From positions 22,684,459-22,748,458 of the forward strand of contig NC_079969.1 in NCBI RefSeq assembly GCF_029852145.1: a stretch of 64,000 nt of DNA. The letters are read 5' to 3'. Shown here in pieces: positions 1 to 13,400 of this stretch (positions within the stretch are counted from its first letter, which is position 1; the number at the start of each line of letters is the position of its first letter). A model generated the notes under the pieces. It was not told the DNA's origin and searched no databases. It was given only the letters and a program-made list of their open reading frames with translations. The translations under genes were made by a program, and so were the position numbers. The DNA comes from Microplitis mediator. Lineage: Eukaryota > Arthropoda > Insecta > Hymenoptera > Braconidae.

Positions 1-1388
1 CACGAAAGTTTAGATAAAAATGAAAAAGACCCGAGGTTTCTAGATATATACATATTATCTGGGAAAAGTAATGAGGGTTTTTCGCTTAAAAATTCTTTGA
101 TATCATCACGAAGACAATTTCCAATCACGTTATGTTAGAAAATCTTTAACTCGACGATACAGCTGTCAGACCAATTTCTTCGTACCTGTATCACGGCACA
201 CAAAAGTTAACTGCTAAAAGATTGCCACGATCTAAATAAAATTACGGTTGAGTTCGGGTTTAGTTGCTTGTCGTTTTATATATTATTCAAACCTGTACAT
301 CAAGTCACCATAAAAAGTTTATCTGGTAGACGTACTTAGACATTTTTTACAGCTTGCCATTTTTTATTTTATTACTACTAATAGTAATCTATCCTCATAA
401 ATTACTTTAGTACCGCACTGGTGTTAAAAATGTGGGATAGGAATTATTAAAAATTTTCAAAAACTCAGTTGCAATAGCAAAAGTAAAAAAAAGTTCACTC
501 CCAATTTTTCACACACGGAAAAAAATAGGCGCTGCAACAGGATGCAGTCCTGTGGGAGCGACAACACAAAATCCAGTTGCAGTAACAGGATTTTCCTGTG
601 GAATCCATAAGATAGGGAACAAGTTTTATGTACTAACCTTTTTGCCAGTACAGGAAAATTTCAAAATTTGAAATTTGTTTCAAATTTTGAAAAGAAATTC
701 AAATTCTGGATGTGTCCCATTGCCGTAGCATAAAAATCCTATTGCTGCAACAGGATTTTACTCTACAGGACTGCGTTCTGTTGCAGCGCCTATTTTTTTT
801 GTGCAGTGTACTAATGTACAAGAAAGAACATGGCTCGCGCCATGACACTTTATAGACACATATACATGTGTTTGATTTGATCGTGTACTTGGCGCGAGAC
901 ACTACCGTGTCTCCTGATTTCATTTCTTCATTTTTAGAGCTAACGTTTTTCTTATATTTTTTTTTTTGTTGAAGAAAAACGATTTTCTTAGGAATTTACA
1001 ATAAACGTGCGCTTAGTATCAAGATAATGAAGGAAAATCATATGTATATACGTACATAAGATCAATAGATTCCTCTCATGTGAATTATTAAAATTACAAC
1101 TCGAATATAATATTAATTATTACCATAAAAATAAAAATATAGAAAAGATTACAGAGGAAAAGAATTGCTTGCAATAAAAAAAAAATAAAACCCTGGTATG
1201 TGCGATAGTATCTAACACGATTTTAAGTCACTCTAGGGAACGATTGCTATTTGACCCGATTATCATGGCTCGTAAAATTCGTGGGTTGTTGGTTTCGCGA
1301 TACGACAACAAGAGGTTGAGAAAAAAGCCCGACACGACGTCTAACTGCCGGGTGACTCATTTCAGGCGGCAGTGTGGCGCGTCCAAAG
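1..1388. other. 5' flank of the SH2 gene, with one MITE
   Basis: No convincing coding sequence. An inverted-repeat element of about 300 bp spans roughly 513-808 (next entry). The stretch 1260-1365 is less AT-rich and may be intron or 5' UTR of the SH2 adaptor gene. Confidence 0.5.
513..808. mobile_element. MITE with ~25-bp terminal inverted repeats
   Basis: The left end reads CGGAAAAAAATAGGCGCTGC and the right end is its near inverse, both followed inward by AACAGGAT-type and CAGTCCTG-type internal inverted motifs. TA follows the right end. No coding capacity. Confidence 0.65.
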
Positions 1389-2576
1389 ATGACGCTTAAC
1401 TTGGATGCGAATGGTGGCAATGGAGGAAATGGAGCTCTACAACTATTGAAAAAACCCGGTGGATTGAGCCTTGGACTGCCCCTTGAATTAACAACCAGCC
1501 GAGCATCCGCTGACCTCGTGGACGTGGAATTACCACTTGAAAGACAAGGGTAACTGCCAATAACTTAAACAATTCTAATTGTTATTTTGATCTTACAAAT
1601 AAATATGGACACTCTTCTATGATTGATTCAATTTTTAGGTGGTATCATGGATCAATAACGAGAATAGAGGCTGAGGCTGTTCTTCGACTTCTTAGGGAAG
1701 GAAGTTACCTAGTGAGGAACAGCGAATCTACAAAGCAAGATTACTCGTTGTCTTTGAAGTAAGTCAGCAAAACTTTTTATGAAATAACATCAATCTTTAA
1801 ATTTCTTATACTTTTGTGTGTTGAAATTCACATTTTACTTGAGATGTATCAGAGATCTTTGTAGTTCTTTCAAACTCTTTTAAAGTTTCATCTTATTTTG
1901 TAAATTCACTTGAATGATAAATGCAAATGTATGTATGTATGTATGTATGTATGTTCATGTGTACACGGAAAGAATTTTATGGTAATAATTGCAATATATT
2001 ATGGGAATGGTTTTCATAAGCTATGGACACAGGTTTTCTTGAAATATCGATTATAGGAACGGTGACCATACAAATTATGGTAACCATTTCCCTTTATATA
2101 GTTTTCATTTCTATACACTATGGGAATAGCTCTTATGAAATTATGGTAATAGTTTCTCTAACGTTATGGGAACGATTACCAAAATTATAGGAATCAGTCC
2201 CATAGTTATGGGAACTTTTTCGAGAAGTTATGGGCATATGGCCTATAATTCCTAGTAATTATTACCATGGATTGATATTTGATAAGCATTCTAGGAATGG
2301 TTACTATAAATTTCTCTCTATGCATAAACATATGTATGATTTATGTGTTTATTTTCATAACTTTTTTGTTTATTTTCTTTTTACAGAAGTGCCCGTGGGT
2401 TTATGCACATGCGAATACAGAAGAATGACGAATTAAATGGTTACATTTTGGGACAATTTAGCAAACCATTTGACAGCATACCTGAAATGGTGCGCCACTT
2501 TAGCGTCAATCGTCTTCCCATACGCGGCGCTGAGCACATGTGTCTTTTGCATCCAGTTATAGCCCAACTTTTGTAG
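1389..2576 (+). CDS. SHB/SHD/SHE/SHF-type SH2 adaptor protein, C-terminal part
   Basis: Exons 1389-1549, 1639-1758 and 2387-2576 join in phase (2, 2) to give 156 residues ending at a TAG stop. Residues 55 to about 150 form an SH2 domain: it opens WYHGSITR, carries the phosphotyrosine-binding arginine R80 in YLVRNSES, and closes with PIRGAEHMCLLHPV, the C-terminal signature of the SHB adaptor family. These proteins dock on phosphotyrosines of activated receptors and recruit signalling partners in the cytoplasm. The N-terminal part is short and glycine-rich. Vertebrate relatives have long proline-rich N termini, so the true 5' end may lie outside the window: an acceptor-like TTTCAG before 1366 keeps the frame open into ATG 1389, so 1389 may be internal. 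Intron 2 carries a MITE. Family assignment is confident, start is not. Confidence 0.85.
1962..2315. mobile_element. MITE of the TTATGGGAACT family, diverged copy
   Basis: Located in SH2 intron 2. It opens ACACGGAAAGAATTTTATGG and contains many short variants of ATGGGAAC/GTTCCCAT, like copies at 32.35, 33.85, 49.84 and 53.94 kb. It follows a short TATG microsatellite (about 1929-1953). Confidence 0.6.
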
Positions 2577-3024
2577 CGCTTCTATCGAAGCGCCCTGTAA
2601 GGCGCTATATTTTTTCACTGACAAGGCGACAGATTTAATGACCCCGAGTTATAAATTCGCAAGGGATTCTTTATCGATACTTTTCGACATTAAATAATAT
2701 CCAAAATTGAGTCAGAAAGTCAGCCCTTAAACTTTCCGCTGTCTACGAAATTAGAATCGTTATTTAAATCGGATTTCAATCAGACCAATCAGAGCGCTCA
2801 TGAGAATCATGCTCCAATCGGAGTCAATTGGAGTTGCAATCAGAGCGTGCTGGTAAAAAAGCCGGCTAAAAATTTTATATTGAACTGCAATAATATGAGT
2901 CTTAAATTAAATTATTTTAATATTCCAACAGTTACTTGTTTTCAAAATTTAATTAGCGATATTTAATTAAAAATTTTCCGTGGACTCGCGTTAAAATTAT
3001 CGTTTTTTTTTTAATGCAGATTAA

Positions 3025-4050
3025 GGTAAAAGCCCCTATACCCGCGCACTTTTCATTGGAGTGAGATTAAATCACTCAATATAAATTAATAAATAAAATG
3101 AAAAACCATATTTTATTTTATAGTTATTTTTTGAAGTTTCGAGTATTAGAATAAAATTTAAGTTTGAAGAATAATGCTGATAATTAATTATTATTAATTT
3201 TGTAAATAAGGTCCTAGAGTGTACCCATAGTCGCTCACTAAAAGTTGTGATGTACCATTACTCGACCAACACATGGCCCTATAGTCGCTCAAAGACAATA
3301 TCAATTAAACTATAATAAGTTTATTGATTTGGACAAATAATTTATAAATTATACTCCTTTATTCTTTCATAATATAAAATTTCATGAATTTTTAAAATAT
3401 ATTTAATAAAATATAGTTATAAAAATTCTTAAAAAATTTGACGTAACCTTAATTTAATCTAACGAATGAACGTGAAAGTAAAAAATGCCCGGCTTTGCAC
3501 GATTTTGAAAACAGTCATTTAATTTAAATTTATAATCTGTTATAAAATAATTTGACACATTATATTTTAATATATTTAGATTCACAAATAATGCTAAATT
3601 TTTTTTTTGTTGCAATCTTAACTGTATAACTTCCGTTTTCTACAGTTTTTATTATTTACATATTTTACATTACATAGTCTTTAGGTTACGTTGCAAGCAA
3701 TTTAAAGTCCCTATTTTTTGCAATCACGAAGTGTTTTTAGTGGGCATGATTGCAGACAGGTGGCAGTCTGGCGGCGATATGGAACAAATGCCACAGGTCA
3801 ATGCATTATATCAACTTGTGAAAAATAATTCATTTGCTCCCTGTGGGATTCGAACCTGAGCCTGGCCAGTTCTTGAGTTCGAAGACAAGAGTGTTATCCA
3901 CTCGACCACAAGTACTGGTTGATTCACAAATAATTATTTATCAATAATAATATTTTTAGTTGTAATTTTTTTTTAATAAAAATTATAAAAAAAGCATTAA
4001 ACAGTTAAAGTGAGCGACTAATTGTACTGAGCGGGTTAGGGGCTTTTACC
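3025..4050. mobile_element. TTAA-flanked (piggyBac-type) nonautonomous element
   Basis: Ends GGTAAAAGCCCCTA and TAGGGGCTTTTACC are inverted repeats directly bordered by TTAA at 3021-3024 and 4051-4054, the target of piggyBac-type transposases. The 1,026-bp body has no transposase. CTATAGTCGCTCA repeats occur inside, and a tRNA-like segment is nested near the right end. Confidence 0.7.
3840..3916 (-). repeat. tRNA-derived segment (SINE or tRNA pseudogene)
   Basis: On the minus strand an A box (TGGTCGAGTGG) and a B box (GGTTCGAATCC) lie at tRNA spacing with an anticodon-like stem CTTG/CAAG around CTTCGAA. The acceptor arms do not pair, so it is not a functional tRNA. It sits inside the TTAA element. 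Confidence 0.6.
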
Positions 4051-5274
4051 TTAATTACAATTATTTTTTTTTTTACACTAAAAATTGACAGTGGGAAGTT
4101 TAGAAAAAAAAAAATTTGATATGATGGCAAGTAATGAAATTTTTGGTCGTTAATTTTCTCTAGTTTGTTTTAATTTATATTCGATTTAGTATCCTGAGCA
4201 TTATAATGACTTGTTTATTGAGTGAAAGGGAATCGCCTGTGAGAGGACAATAATTTGAGCCATTGGGATACTACGTTGTCAGAGAACCATGATAAATTTT
4301 ATGACAGTACAAAGAAAAATAAAATAAAATTGCGCAAGCAATATAAACTTATAAAAAATCATAATTGTCACAATTTCAAATCATCAAAATTAAAAAAAAA
4401 GGTGGTAGGAGAGTTAATGTTTGATCGCTTTTTTAAAGTCAAATTCAACGTAGATTTCCACTCTTATATTTCGAATTAAATGTAATTTTTTAATTCTTAT
4501 TTATATAAAAAAAAAAAGTTGTTAAATGCAACAGTATATAAAATATAAATTATTCAGGGAAATTTTGAATTTTTGGTATAATTGTTATTTTTATGTGAAT
4601 AAAATAAGGCACTCGTACGTCCAAATACAATCTAGCTGTCTTCCCCAATAAATAGCGCAAACTACCTCCGCTAAACTCGATATCAGATTAAAAAATGATT
4701 TTTTAAAATTTTGACTTTAAAAAATAACGAAAAATTTATCTGCTGAATAAAACAAACCATTAAATTGAGTGGTTAACAAATGGAAGAGAAAAAATAAATA
4801 TTTATATGAAATATCATAATATTTATGCAAGCACGAAATAGAAAAATTAACTCAAGTATGTATAATATTCATGGTTTGAAATGTCATCCACACCCACTTC
4901 ATGATAACTCTTTGTAATAAAAAAAAAAAAAAAAAAAAATGAGTAACGAGAAACTCGTATAAAAATAAGTTTATACTTATTTATATTCATGAACATAAGA
5001 TATATATGTATACCTATACACGAATTATATTAATGTTATTATTTACTGACAATTTGATCCATATTATTTTTAAACAGATTTGAATGTCAATCGAGATAAT
5101 TTATTAGCACCCGTACAAAAATTAAAAAATAGAGACAATCTGAAATTTATAGCAGATTTTTTAAAACGTATGGTCAATAGGCAAAGAATTTAAATGAACT
5201 GGAAATTAATCTACTATTAAAACTTTTTTAAAATTTTTAGAAACTCGTTGCAAAAGAAAGATAAATCATGTACA

Positions 5275-6245
5275 GACATATGATCCGTATATGGAGAATA
5301 AGTGAAAATTGGCCATCTATGAAGCATATATGATTCATAAATACTTCATATATGTTTCATATATGGGAATATATGATGCATATATGTGAATATATCTGAA
5401 GCCTATATGCAGCATAAATATAACATATGTAGAACCTATGGATCATGTATAGAAGTATATGAAGCATATATACTTCATATATGGATACATATGATGCATA
5501 TAAGAGAATATATGATGCATAGATGGGAATATATGAAACCTATATAGATCATTTATGGAAATATATGAGAATATATGGAGCATATATGGGCATATATGAT
5601 AATATATGGATACGTATATGCATATAAGAGAATATATGATGCATAAATGGGAATACATGAAGCCTATATAGATCATTTATGGAAATATATGAGAATATAT
5701 GGAGCATATATGGGCATATATGATACATATATGGATACGTATATGCATATAAGAGAATATATGATGCATAAATGGGAATATATGAAACCTATATAGATCA
5801 TTTATGGAAATATATGAGAATATATGGAGCATATATGGGCATATATGATACATATATGGATACGTATATGCATATAAGAGAATATATGATGCATAAATGG
5901 GAATACATGAAGCCTATATGGATCATATATGGATATATATGAGTATATAGAGCATATATGGGCATATATGATGCATACATAGGAATATATATGAAGCTTC
6001 CATGCAGCATAAATTTAGCATACATGTAGAACCTATGAATCATATATTGAAGTATATGAAGCATATATGGATCATATACATGAGTATATGAAGCACATAT
6101 GTGAATACATAAATCCTATACTCAGCATAATTGGCGCATATATGTAGCATCTATGGATTATATACAGAAATATATCGAGCATATATGGATATACAAAGCA
6201 TATATGCCTATATGTGGATAATTTTCATATATGACCATATATGAC
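5275..6245. repeat. ATATATG satellite with 125-bp higher-order unit
   Basis: The stretch is built of short variants around CATATATGR. Between 5539 and about 5990 a longer unit recurs at 5539, 5663, 5788 and 5913 (spacing 124, 125, 125 bp), each starting CCTATATRGATCAT. Flanks of the array are more diverged. Open frames here are repeat artefacts. Confidence 0.85.
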
Positions 6246-7175
6246 TCATTTTTAACGGAAATAATTAATTTAATTCTGTTAAAAATGAAATCGTGCCCTA
6301 AAGATCAATATTATATCGAGTACGAATCATCAGTAATTGTATAAAAAATTTTACAAGGTTTTAATGATAGATTGATTATAGAAAATCCATTCATTTAAAT
6401 TTTTTGCTCATTACTCATATTTTTTATTGAAAATAGTAAAACTATAAGATTGTAATCTCACAAGATATCGATGTATCTTTAATTTTTTTGTTTTTGTATG
6501 GGTAGTAATAATTATATAATTATATTTACTACATTATTTAAAATAGTAAAATAAAAAATAAATTCGTATTGATTATGCAGTTAAATTTTCCATGAAAATT
6601 TATCGTAAAAAATAATGCTTGCAGATTAAAAAGTAAATTGTTATGTAAAAAATCATGCCAAACTAAAACTTCCAAAAATATAAGTCCTAATTAATGACAG
6701 CTTGAATAACATTCTAGTCACATAATTTAGTTATATGTCATTATAAATATATGATGGTTATTTTTAATTGTTTTTGTAAATTTTCATGATAAATTACTTT
6801 GTTGATAATCATGATGATCCATAAATAGAGGATCATCCGTCCGACATAATATTATTTAAATATTAATGTGTTATACGAATGTGGTGCAACTGATACATAT
6901 TTTTTCATGTGATAATAATTTATTACAGAATATTAGCCTAGTTTTAATCTGTGATTTATTAATGCTCCATTACACTGTGTATTTATTATTAAATATAATC
7001 ACTTTAATTGTCATTAATGTAAATTTAATTATGTACTTCACTATTAATTACTTTATAACACTTATATTTAGCTTTTATCAAAAATTGTAATAACAATTAT
7101 TATTATTAAATTTATTTATAAATATTTGCCATCATAATTTTTATATTATTCTATAATATATATATGCATATATAT
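6246..7175. other. AT-rich spacer, nothing recognised
   Basis: No gene or clear element; only AT-rich spacer. Confidence 0.4.
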
Positions 7176-7177
7176 TA

Positions 7178-8581
7178 GGGATGTGCGAATCGTGTTCGAA
7201 GCGAATTGAATATAACTATTAGAATTTTTCCAAATTATCCTTCAATTTTATAATCATCTGAAAGTTTTTGAATTCTTTGTAACTTTCAAATTAAGGGCAT
7301 TCTCAGACAGTTCCCTCCACTTTTCAAAAATAATCACTGACATTTATTAAGTGTCATACAGTATTAAAATTTTATTAATTAATTTTAAAACAATTAAAGC
7401 TTTAATTGAAAAAAGAACAACGTAGAAGTAATTTCATCGAGGCACAAAATTAAAAAAAAATTACTTGCAGTTGATGTCAATTAGGAGTTAAACGAAATTT
7501 GTTAAACAAATTTAAGCCTAAAAAATTTGAAAATTCAAATTATAAAACTTACATGAAGATTTCACTGAAACTTATATTCCAAATTTCGTTTTACTCCTAA
7601 TCGATATCCTGTAAATAATTTTTTTTAAAAATCGGTGTCTTGGCATATTGTAACTGCTTTGGCCTTTTTTAAATTAATTATCAAAATTTTAATGCGGTCA
7701 TTACAATTGACAGTCATTAAATATTTTTAAGAAACAGAGGGCACTGTCTGAGGATGGCCTTAATCGATTCGAAAGATAAAATTATCAGCTTTGAAATATT
7801 GAATTTTTCATTAATGGAGGGCTTAGTTTTTAAAGTAACTAAAAGTATTATTTCGTAGATTCGCGTCTAAGCTCATTTACTTCTGCCAAAAATTTGAATT
7901 TTTTAAGAATATATTAAAATTTTAAGTCGTTAAAAAACACGATTTTGAAATTATTCGTAAATTTTCAAATAATTCGTGAAGTAACGAATAATTCGGAAAG
8001 TTTCTAATTATTTGAAAATTGGTTCCACCAAGAATATCTCTCCGACAAAATATCTCCAGGACAAAATCTGTTGAACACGATCTCTATAAACGAGATCTTA
8101 TAATAATTTATGTAATTATAATAATTTCTACACTTACAACTGGAATCGTATTCAGGTTTTTTTTTCACATTTTATGTGTATATCATAAATAAATAGAATG
8201 TGTTACTCATACATGTATGAAATCATGGGATATTCTCAACCCAAATTTGACATTATCGTCAATTGCAAGAACTTGACGTAAACTTATTGTGAAGTTAATC
8301 AAAATCACGTAAAATTTTTGAAGTGATAGTATGGTCATCAGGGATTGACTGATAAAAATAATTTTAGAAATTTTATCCTGAAGAGATTTATTCCAGAGAG
8401 ATAAAGTCGTGTTACTTGAAAATTTATGACTGATTTGAAAATTCACTACTAATTTTTAAAGTTTTGAATAATTCATAAATTTACGAATTATTCAAAAGCT
8501 CACGAGCAATTCAAAACATTCCGAATTATTCGATTCGATTCCATACGAATAATTTGTACGTATGAATTATTCGCACACTCC
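7178..8581. mobile_element. TA-flanked MITE with nested element
   Basis: Terminal repeats GGGATGTGCGAAT and ATTCGCACACTCC face each other with TA on both sides. The interior is rich in GAATTATTC-type motifs. A TTAA element (7296-7759) is nested in its left half. A shorter relative lies at 15690-15862. Confidence 0.65.
7296..7759. mobile_element. 464-bp TTAA foldback element
   Basis: Left end GGGCATTCTCAGACAGTTCC and right end inverse of GGCCATCCTCAGACAGTGCC are bordered by TTAA at 7292-7295 and 7760-7763. Pairing continues inward over most of the length, so it is a foldback with a piggyBac-type target site. No coding sequence. Confidence 0.75.
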
Positions 8582-8589
8582 TAATATAC

Positions 8590-9744
8590 ATATACATATA
8601 TATATAATTTCATTAAAAAGATTAAACCAATTATTGTTGAGTGAATGCACAATTAAATTACATTAAATTTAATTAATTAAAATTATTTTACTTTCCAATA
8701 AAAAAAAAAAAAAAAAATACGTCCTTGTCCGTCAAATTTGTAACATAAATAACGAGAAGAAGACAAGATAATTAAAAAAAAGTACTAGTCACAAATCTGT
8801 GGCTAAGTGGAACTAAAAAAAGTGTATAAAGGTGTGAAAATCGATAAGTTAAAATTTATATTACTCATATTTTTCTATTTTTGAAGTATATCACTCACTT
8901 TGTTCATAGATTTATATAACAATTATTGCTAATGAATTTCCTATTATTTAATCACTTTATTTTATATTCAACACTAATTTAAGCGACCAGTATTATTAAT
9001 TACAAATCGTAATGCATATCGACATTTAAATTTCCATTACAAATAAATAATATACATACATACATATATATATGTATTGTATATATATACTGATTGTATT
9101 TAAAAAATAACGGGTTGTACGAGATATGTTTCACGTGTTAATTTAATTATAAGATTTCATAATTCATGTTAAACATTTAGTACTAGATATTAATTACCTT
9201 AGAAAAATAATCATATTAATCATCCTACGCTATCGTATTATATAATAAAGATAAACTACTGTGTAGATACTCCCTGTACCTTAAAATTTATATGACGTAG
9301 AACAACTCCGATATACTTATAATTATTAATTATTATTATTAAATTATTTATTTATTTTAAAAAAAATATATATAGTTTTAGGTCAGTAGGGCCTACTATT
9401 ATATTAGCGTACCCTCAGTAAGACATTTATTTGATAATATAGAAAAAATATGAGATCATGTTCAGTACAGTAGAGTCTGGTTGTAGACCGAAGGCTACTC
9501 TCTCACGTAAATTAATTTTTTTCTGTAAGTAAGAGTACATATGGAAACATTCTGTGCAACCAGACTCTAGTGTTCATAATCTTAATGTAGTTATTTATGT
9601 ATAACGTAAGCGGATTATAAAAATGGGCCGTGCAATACTTAACGAGTTGAAGTACGAATATTTTTGTTGTTGCAACAGACCAAAGATGTTTCAATAATTT
9701 GTTAGAACTTAACAATGTACTCTTTTAAATTCCCGTAATTAGTT

Positions 9745-9781
<37 letters not shown>

Positions 9782-10067
9782 TATTTAATAAATATCTATA
9801 AAATAATTTCATTACTTGTAATTATAATTTAATAACTGATACACATATTTATTGCTGCAATTATTTATCGTTTTATATTTTTCATTTTTTAAATTCTAGG
9901 TGTCATTATTTTTTTTTACAGCGTTTTCGTCGGCCTAGTTTACTTTCAAAGCTCCTTTATTATCAGTAATAGTCGGCAGTATATTTTTAGAATTTAATGA
10001 CTCCGTGAGAATTTGCTTCTAATGAGTAAAAATAATTTTATTATTATTGTGATTTTTTTTTTATGTA
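8590..10067. other. AT-rich spacer with one small MITE
   Basis: No gene seen. It holds an A run (8700-8717), TA-rich simple repeats near 9050-9090, an AAT microsatellite (9750-9780) and the 99-bp inverted repeat below. Confidence 0.45.
9471..9569. mobile_element. 99-bp mini inverted-repeat element
   Basis: TAGAGTCTGGTTG at 9471-9483 is perfectly inverted at 9557-9569. The TA at each end may be the target duplication. Confidence 0.55.
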
Positions 10068-10394
10068 CAGTACAACCTCGTTTAAGTTGCTTCCCCTCTA
10101 TTTGTTTTCGCTCATCTCGAAATCGTACCCCTACTCCAGTTCCACTAACGAAGTTTTTCAGTTGCCGTGAAGAGATTGTTTCTGCAATCCTCTTATAAGT
10201 TAATCAAGTACGTACGTAGATAAATTACAAACGTCGACTAACTTATAAAAGGACTGTGGACACAAAATAAATACGACGCACATGTATGCAAAAAACCGAG
10301 CGATCGCCGAGTAAAAAATAGGAGTAGGGGAAAGCCATTTCCAAGAAATTTTTTACCTACAGCGCCTACAGTAACTTATAACGAGGCTGTACTG
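10068..10394. mobile_element. pogo/Tigger-like MITE, 327 bp
   Basis: Ends CAGTACAACCTCGTTTAAGTT and the inverse of CAGTACAGCCTCGTTATAAGT are flanked by TA at 10066-10067 and 10395-10396. The CAGT--AACCTCGTT end type is characteristic of pogo/Tigger elements. It lies just 3' of the QRICH2-like gene. Confidence 0.7.
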
Positions 10395-10419
10395 TATTTA
10401 ATAATTATAGAATTTTAAT

Positions 10420-13400
10420 TTAAAAAATTACCGATTGATTTTTTTTCGAACCTTGACGTCCTAACGAAATTTTACTCGATCTGTACTTCTGTTCTTTATG
10501 ATTTTGTGGTTGCTGTGCTGTTTCAAACTTTTCATAAGACTGATGTTGATTTATTGATGTGAAGACTGGTTGGTTATTGAATGCAGAGCAACATACATTT
10601 TTTTCTGGCTTACATACATTAGGTCTGGGTGTATTTAATATTTCTGGATTTAAAATTTCTGGGCTCCATTCAACCGGATAATTTTCCGTTCTCATAATTC
10701 TCTGTTGCGGGGTCGTAATTGTGTGGCTTCCGCCGCAGTATCGATTACAAAAATAATCTCTGAATTAAATAAATTTTTATAAAAAAAAATAAATTCATTA
10801 GACAAAAATTGATCCCTTAAAAAAAATTATTATTTAGTTTTAAATTTAAATGCCATCAGTAAATTACTTTGACGATTTGTCAACTAAATTATTTCTTCGT
10901 GTTTTTTTCCTACGCGTCTCTTGTAATGCAGCAGTGAACTGATTAATGTTTTTACCGGGAAATTGTTTTAATTGTTTCTTCATTCGATGCATACTGTACG
11001 CTATGTAAGGTTTACTATTATTGTTTCCATTGTATGACATTAGATTGTTTTTATATATGGGACCTTGATCCATTCTCATAGTAACATTTTTATTGCAAGA
11101 TATACATGATACGTCACTAGAATTGAACGAACATCAAAATTTTATTACAATAAAATATATGTATAATAGGCTGCGTCATTTTGGAGCAAAATTTTTTTTT
11201 AAGTGCATGTAAAAAAAAAAATTAGTTCAACACAAAAAAAAATTTTCGCGCAAGAAATAAAATTCTATGTCGATTACAGGCCTAGCACATTGAAAAATTA
11301 GATTTCCCATTTAAAAATCACAGGAAATTTTTTTTTTAACTCGTTAACAAATCAATAGATCGCATAGACTAATTCATATTTTTGTAGGAAATTAAACGCT
11401 CTACAAAAAAGGTCTCTTATCATTTTTTGATAAATCTATCTGTTCAAAAGTTATTAGAGCTCGAAGTAAAGTCGAGGTCTTGAAATCGATCAGAACACTA
11501 CTTTTTTAAAAGCCTGATTTTAATGATAATTACTAGAAAACAATGCGGAATTTGAAAAAACTTTACTGATAATAATTTGTAGAGAATAAAATTGTCAAAA
11601 AAAAAAGATTCTGTAACATTTTGTGATGAGTCTGATAGTTTCGCCGGAAAAGTAAAAAGATCTCCAACTTTACTTCGAGCTCTAATAACTTTTGAACAAA
11701 TGGATTTATCAAAAAATGATAAGAGAACTTTTTTGTAGAGCGTTCAATTTCCTACAAAAACATAAATCAGTCTTTGCGATCTATTGATTTGTTAACGAGT
11801 TAAAAAAAAAGTTTTCCCGTGTTATTTGAATGGGAAATCGAATTTTTTAGTGAGCTAGGTCTGTAATCGACATAGAATTTTTTTTCTTGCGCGAAAAATT
11901 TTTTTTTTGTGTTGAACTATGATTTTTTCCACATGCACTTAAAAAAAATAAATGTTTCTCTGAAATGACGCACCCTAATGGACATATTTATATAAACTAA
12001 TATTACTTAAGAATTTTTTTAGTTCCAGCTGCTTCATTTTTACGCCGCTCTTCTTCTAATTCCTCCAATTTATCATGTACTGCTTGTAACTGGTTAGTAA
12101 TAAATTCTTCGATTGGCGATAACTCAACTCGATCAAGTTTGTTGTTGATTTCTTGTTGAACATTATCTAGTGTAAGTTTCCATGTTTTTTCCTGTTGCGT
12201 TAATTTGGATATCGCATCTTCTACATTGCGAGTTATATCATTGCATGTCGATTGAAAACGATCATAAGAAACCTAAATATAAATTATGTAGGAGAATAGT
12301 CCACTTATTTTAGTCATTTGTCGAAAATTAAAAATATTATACTTGGCAAAAGCTGAAGCTAAAAATACGGAAGCTCCATAACTGCACACTGTGAAAAATC
12401 GGGAGTGAATTCGGAGTTATTACGGATTTCATTTAAATCCGAATTCATTCCGTCATTCGGAGATTCGGAGTTTTAAAATGAGTGTGAAGGTAGCAGACAA
12501 TTGTCAATTTTTAAAATTTTATAATAAATAAATAAAATGTAAGCAGAGTAAGAAATGAAAAAATGCATATTTCTGTAAATACTAAATCCGTCCGCGCATT
12601 TTTTTCAATTTCATTATTTCAATTAATTACTTTATTTATTTCAAATTTATAAACTGTCTTCCCTGTGGAAAAGCTCTCATAAATTCTGATAACATATTGA
12701 ATATTTTTTATGAGAATCTATGAGCTTCGAAAATATCTACGAGATTTAAAAAAATTTTTTTATGAGATTTTATAAGACCTTTTCCACAGGGTTATCCCTA
12801 GTGGAAATTTTTCGGACTTTTCTCTGAATAACTCTGAGAAAGTCTTTAGAACTTTGAAAAAGTCTTTCGAACTTTCGAACTGAGTTTTTCAGAAAAAATT
12901 CCGATAAATTTCCGCCAGGGATGTCTACTACATTCACACTCATAGTTTTAAAACAATGTCCGCATATGGAGTAAAAAGGGAGTTTGTTTTTCCAGCGGAG
13001 TCATTTCGGAGTGATCTGCATTTTATTTAAATCCGCATTCACTTTCTCTCGGAGTTTCAATATTAAAATAAACTCCTTCAAAGCGAATTTTACTTAAGGG
13101 GAATAAATAAGTACACAGCTATCCGGTCCGTATTAACTCCGGATTTAATCGGTGTTTACTCCTTACATTTTTACAGTTCATGACTACCAAAAAATCAGAA
13201 ATTTGATAACTACTTTTCTGTTAACGACGTCAGTATCCGCTTTGTCTGTTAATGCATCTTCCAGATCCTCTTTGTCTGCTTTTAGGATTTTCAGGAGCTC
13301 TATTTGTTCAACTAAAATCTAAAATTTATGATATATATACATATATATTAATACTAACTACCATATTTTTATGAAACAAAATATTTCGCTGGTATTTACA

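Larger units (their letters stand above)
2577..5270. other. Intergenic, MITE and simple repeats
   Basis: No gene seen. It contains a TTAA-flanked element (3025-4050) and an A-rich tract near 4918-4939. Remaining sequence is plain AT-rich spacer. Confidence 0.5.

Noticed and set aside
2433..2624. Minus-strand frame opposite SH2 exon 3
   Set aside because: Shadow of the conserved SH2 coding exon.
3840..3916. Functional tRNA gene
   Set aside because: A and B boxes are present but acceptor and T stems do not pair.
5443..6064. Minus-strand open frames rich in Ile/Tyr/His/Met
   Set aside because: They are translations of the ATATATG satellite; the same peptide repeats with the DNA unit.
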